Below, piece after piece: positions 63,476-64,000 of a stretch of DNA of 64,000 nt. This DNA is from Gammaproteobacteria bacterium. Its GTDB lineage: Bacteria; Pseudomonadota; Gammaproteobacteria; JAJFKG01. Every line of letters begins with the position of its first letter. Position 1 is the first letter of the stretch. The notes below the pieces were generated by a model. That model was not told the DNA's origin. It saw nothing but the letters and a program-made list of their open reading frames with translations, and did no database searches. The stretch covers positions 19,081 through 83,080 of the forward strand of contig JAJFKG010000047.1 of NCBI GenBank assembly GCA_021773335.1, in the 5' to 3' direction. A program made the translations under genes and the position numbers.

Positions 63476-63798
63476 TTTGATAGATTCTCCTTAGGGGAAA
63501 AAAGCAATCGCTTAAAGGGGGTGTATTATTACAGGATTCTTGACCGAATTAAACCTAGAATCCGCAGTTGGCCAGGGGCACCTCATTCTGCGCGGAGGAT
63601 GACGTCCGTGGGGACAGAAGGTACCAAGAATATGACCTGTGGATATTCTTAAAATTCGCGCCAATTTGTCAGATCCGGGCTTGTACTGTCTCTGCGTCAA
63701 GCCCGGATAAGTTGCGTAGCAACGCCATCCGGGGATAGTAATGAGCAAAAATTGCCCTGGTACCACCGCTCTGCGGTGGTACCTCATCCTCTCTTTAA
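63476..63798. repeat. Intergenic region with REP-like elements A and B
   Basis: This region upstream of pckA holds no gene. It contains a family A unit at 63699-63734 (centre TTGCGTAGCAACG) whose CAAGCCCGGAT also pairs with ATCCGGGCTTG at 63673-63683. A perfect 25-bp family B palindrome lies at 63759-63783. Less regular repeat-like sequence (GCGCGGAGGATGACGTCCG) occurs near 63590. The pckA promoter should lie within about 100 bp of 63480. Confidence 0.6.
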
Positions 63799-64000
63799 CG
63801 ACAGTTGAACTGACTTATGGGGAACGCTATGCACCCTGGGGAGCACGGCGAGGGGGTGGGACTTAGCCTGCATGGGTAACCCCAGGGCCATTGGCGTGCG
63901 TATTGTCGGTGCGGTGGTTCGCCTCGGGTGTGTCGCTAGGCGGTGGACTGTTGTGGGCTTGGAAGAAGGTCGAACTTGAGGCCTGTGAGGAGGACGAGGC
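63799..64000. other. GC-rich terminal stretch, unassigned
   Basis: From about 63,830 the composition jumps to roughly 60-68% GC per 60-base line by hand count. Two minus-strand frames stay open from the window edge; one would end at a TAG-free Ser/His/Pro-rich peptide (ASSSQASSSTFFQAH) before TAA near 63,870. This could be the 3' end of a gene beyond the window, or non-coding. I cannot assign it. Confidence 0.25.

Overview
The window reads as chromosomal DNA of a gammaproteobacterium. Evidence: a complete hemC-hemD-hemX-hemY run, waaA/waaC-F-type/waaG/waaP lipopolysaccharide (LPS) core genes, glnK-amtB and glnE, trkA-trkH, pilT with yggS/proC/yggT, ubiK-comM and a zf-CHCC protein. Several traits (moderate GC, a very large protein without recognisable domains behind a PmrA-box-like site, abundant small palindromic repeats) would suit Legionellales/Coxiellaceae relatives, but that placement is inference. 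No rRNA, tRNA, CRISPR array or intact transposase gene was seen.

Region by region. 1-3.8 kb: an AT-rich minus-strand cassette with an exported beta-propeller protein (cut by the window edge), a PrpF/GalD-type isomerase, an EamA-type exporter and a histidine-box hydroxylase/desaturase. 4.2-10.7 kb: parE, nudF, a Pcm-like methyltransferase, tolC and waaA. 10.9-17.7 kb: an XRE/ImmA-type regulator-protease, glnK-amtB, ubiK, comM, an orphan HigA-like regulator, class I fructose-bisphosphate aldolase, then cytochrome c5 with a small membrane protein. 18.7-24.0 kb: the hemCDXY operon and a convergent ferredoxin-type reductase. 24.1-27.2 kb: a TonB gene and a BtuB-type receptor behind a cobalamin riboswitch that carries an inserted 124-bp MITE. 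27.3-34.4 kb: a site-2-type protease, a 1270-residue orphan protein, and an AAA/DUF4143 ATPase whose start codon lies in a perfect 35-bp inverted repeat. 34.5-53.1 kb: cell-envelope block with waaG-trkH-trkA, an lpxL-type acyltransferase, a GT2, rfbA-rfbC-rfbD-rfbB (dTDP-rhamnose), two GT-C type membrane glycosyltransferases, and waaF-waaP-tandem kinase-GT2 plus a second GT9 heptosyltransferase and a zinc-finger protein. 53.2-63.5 kb: glnE, a DUF1269-like membrane protein, a TPR-methyltransferase, yggT, proC, yggS, pilT and pckA. 63.5-64.0 kb: repeats, then a GC-rich tail unlike the rest.

How they work together: most of the middle builds the outer membrane (lipid A acylation, Kdo, heptose, core phosphorylation, rhamnose donor, O-chain or core glycosyl transfer). 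TonB/BtuB give it energised vitamin B12-type uptake under riboswitch control. GlnK, AmtB and GlnE are nitrogen-status genes; hemCDXY and cytochrome c5 are heme and respiration genes.

The less ordinary signals are the MITE inside the riboswitch and its diverged relative abutting hemC, the large hairpin on the ATPase gene, the 1270-residue candidate secreted protein, a two-lobed LPS-kinase-like protein, and at least three families of short palindromic (REP-like) repeats in intergenic space.
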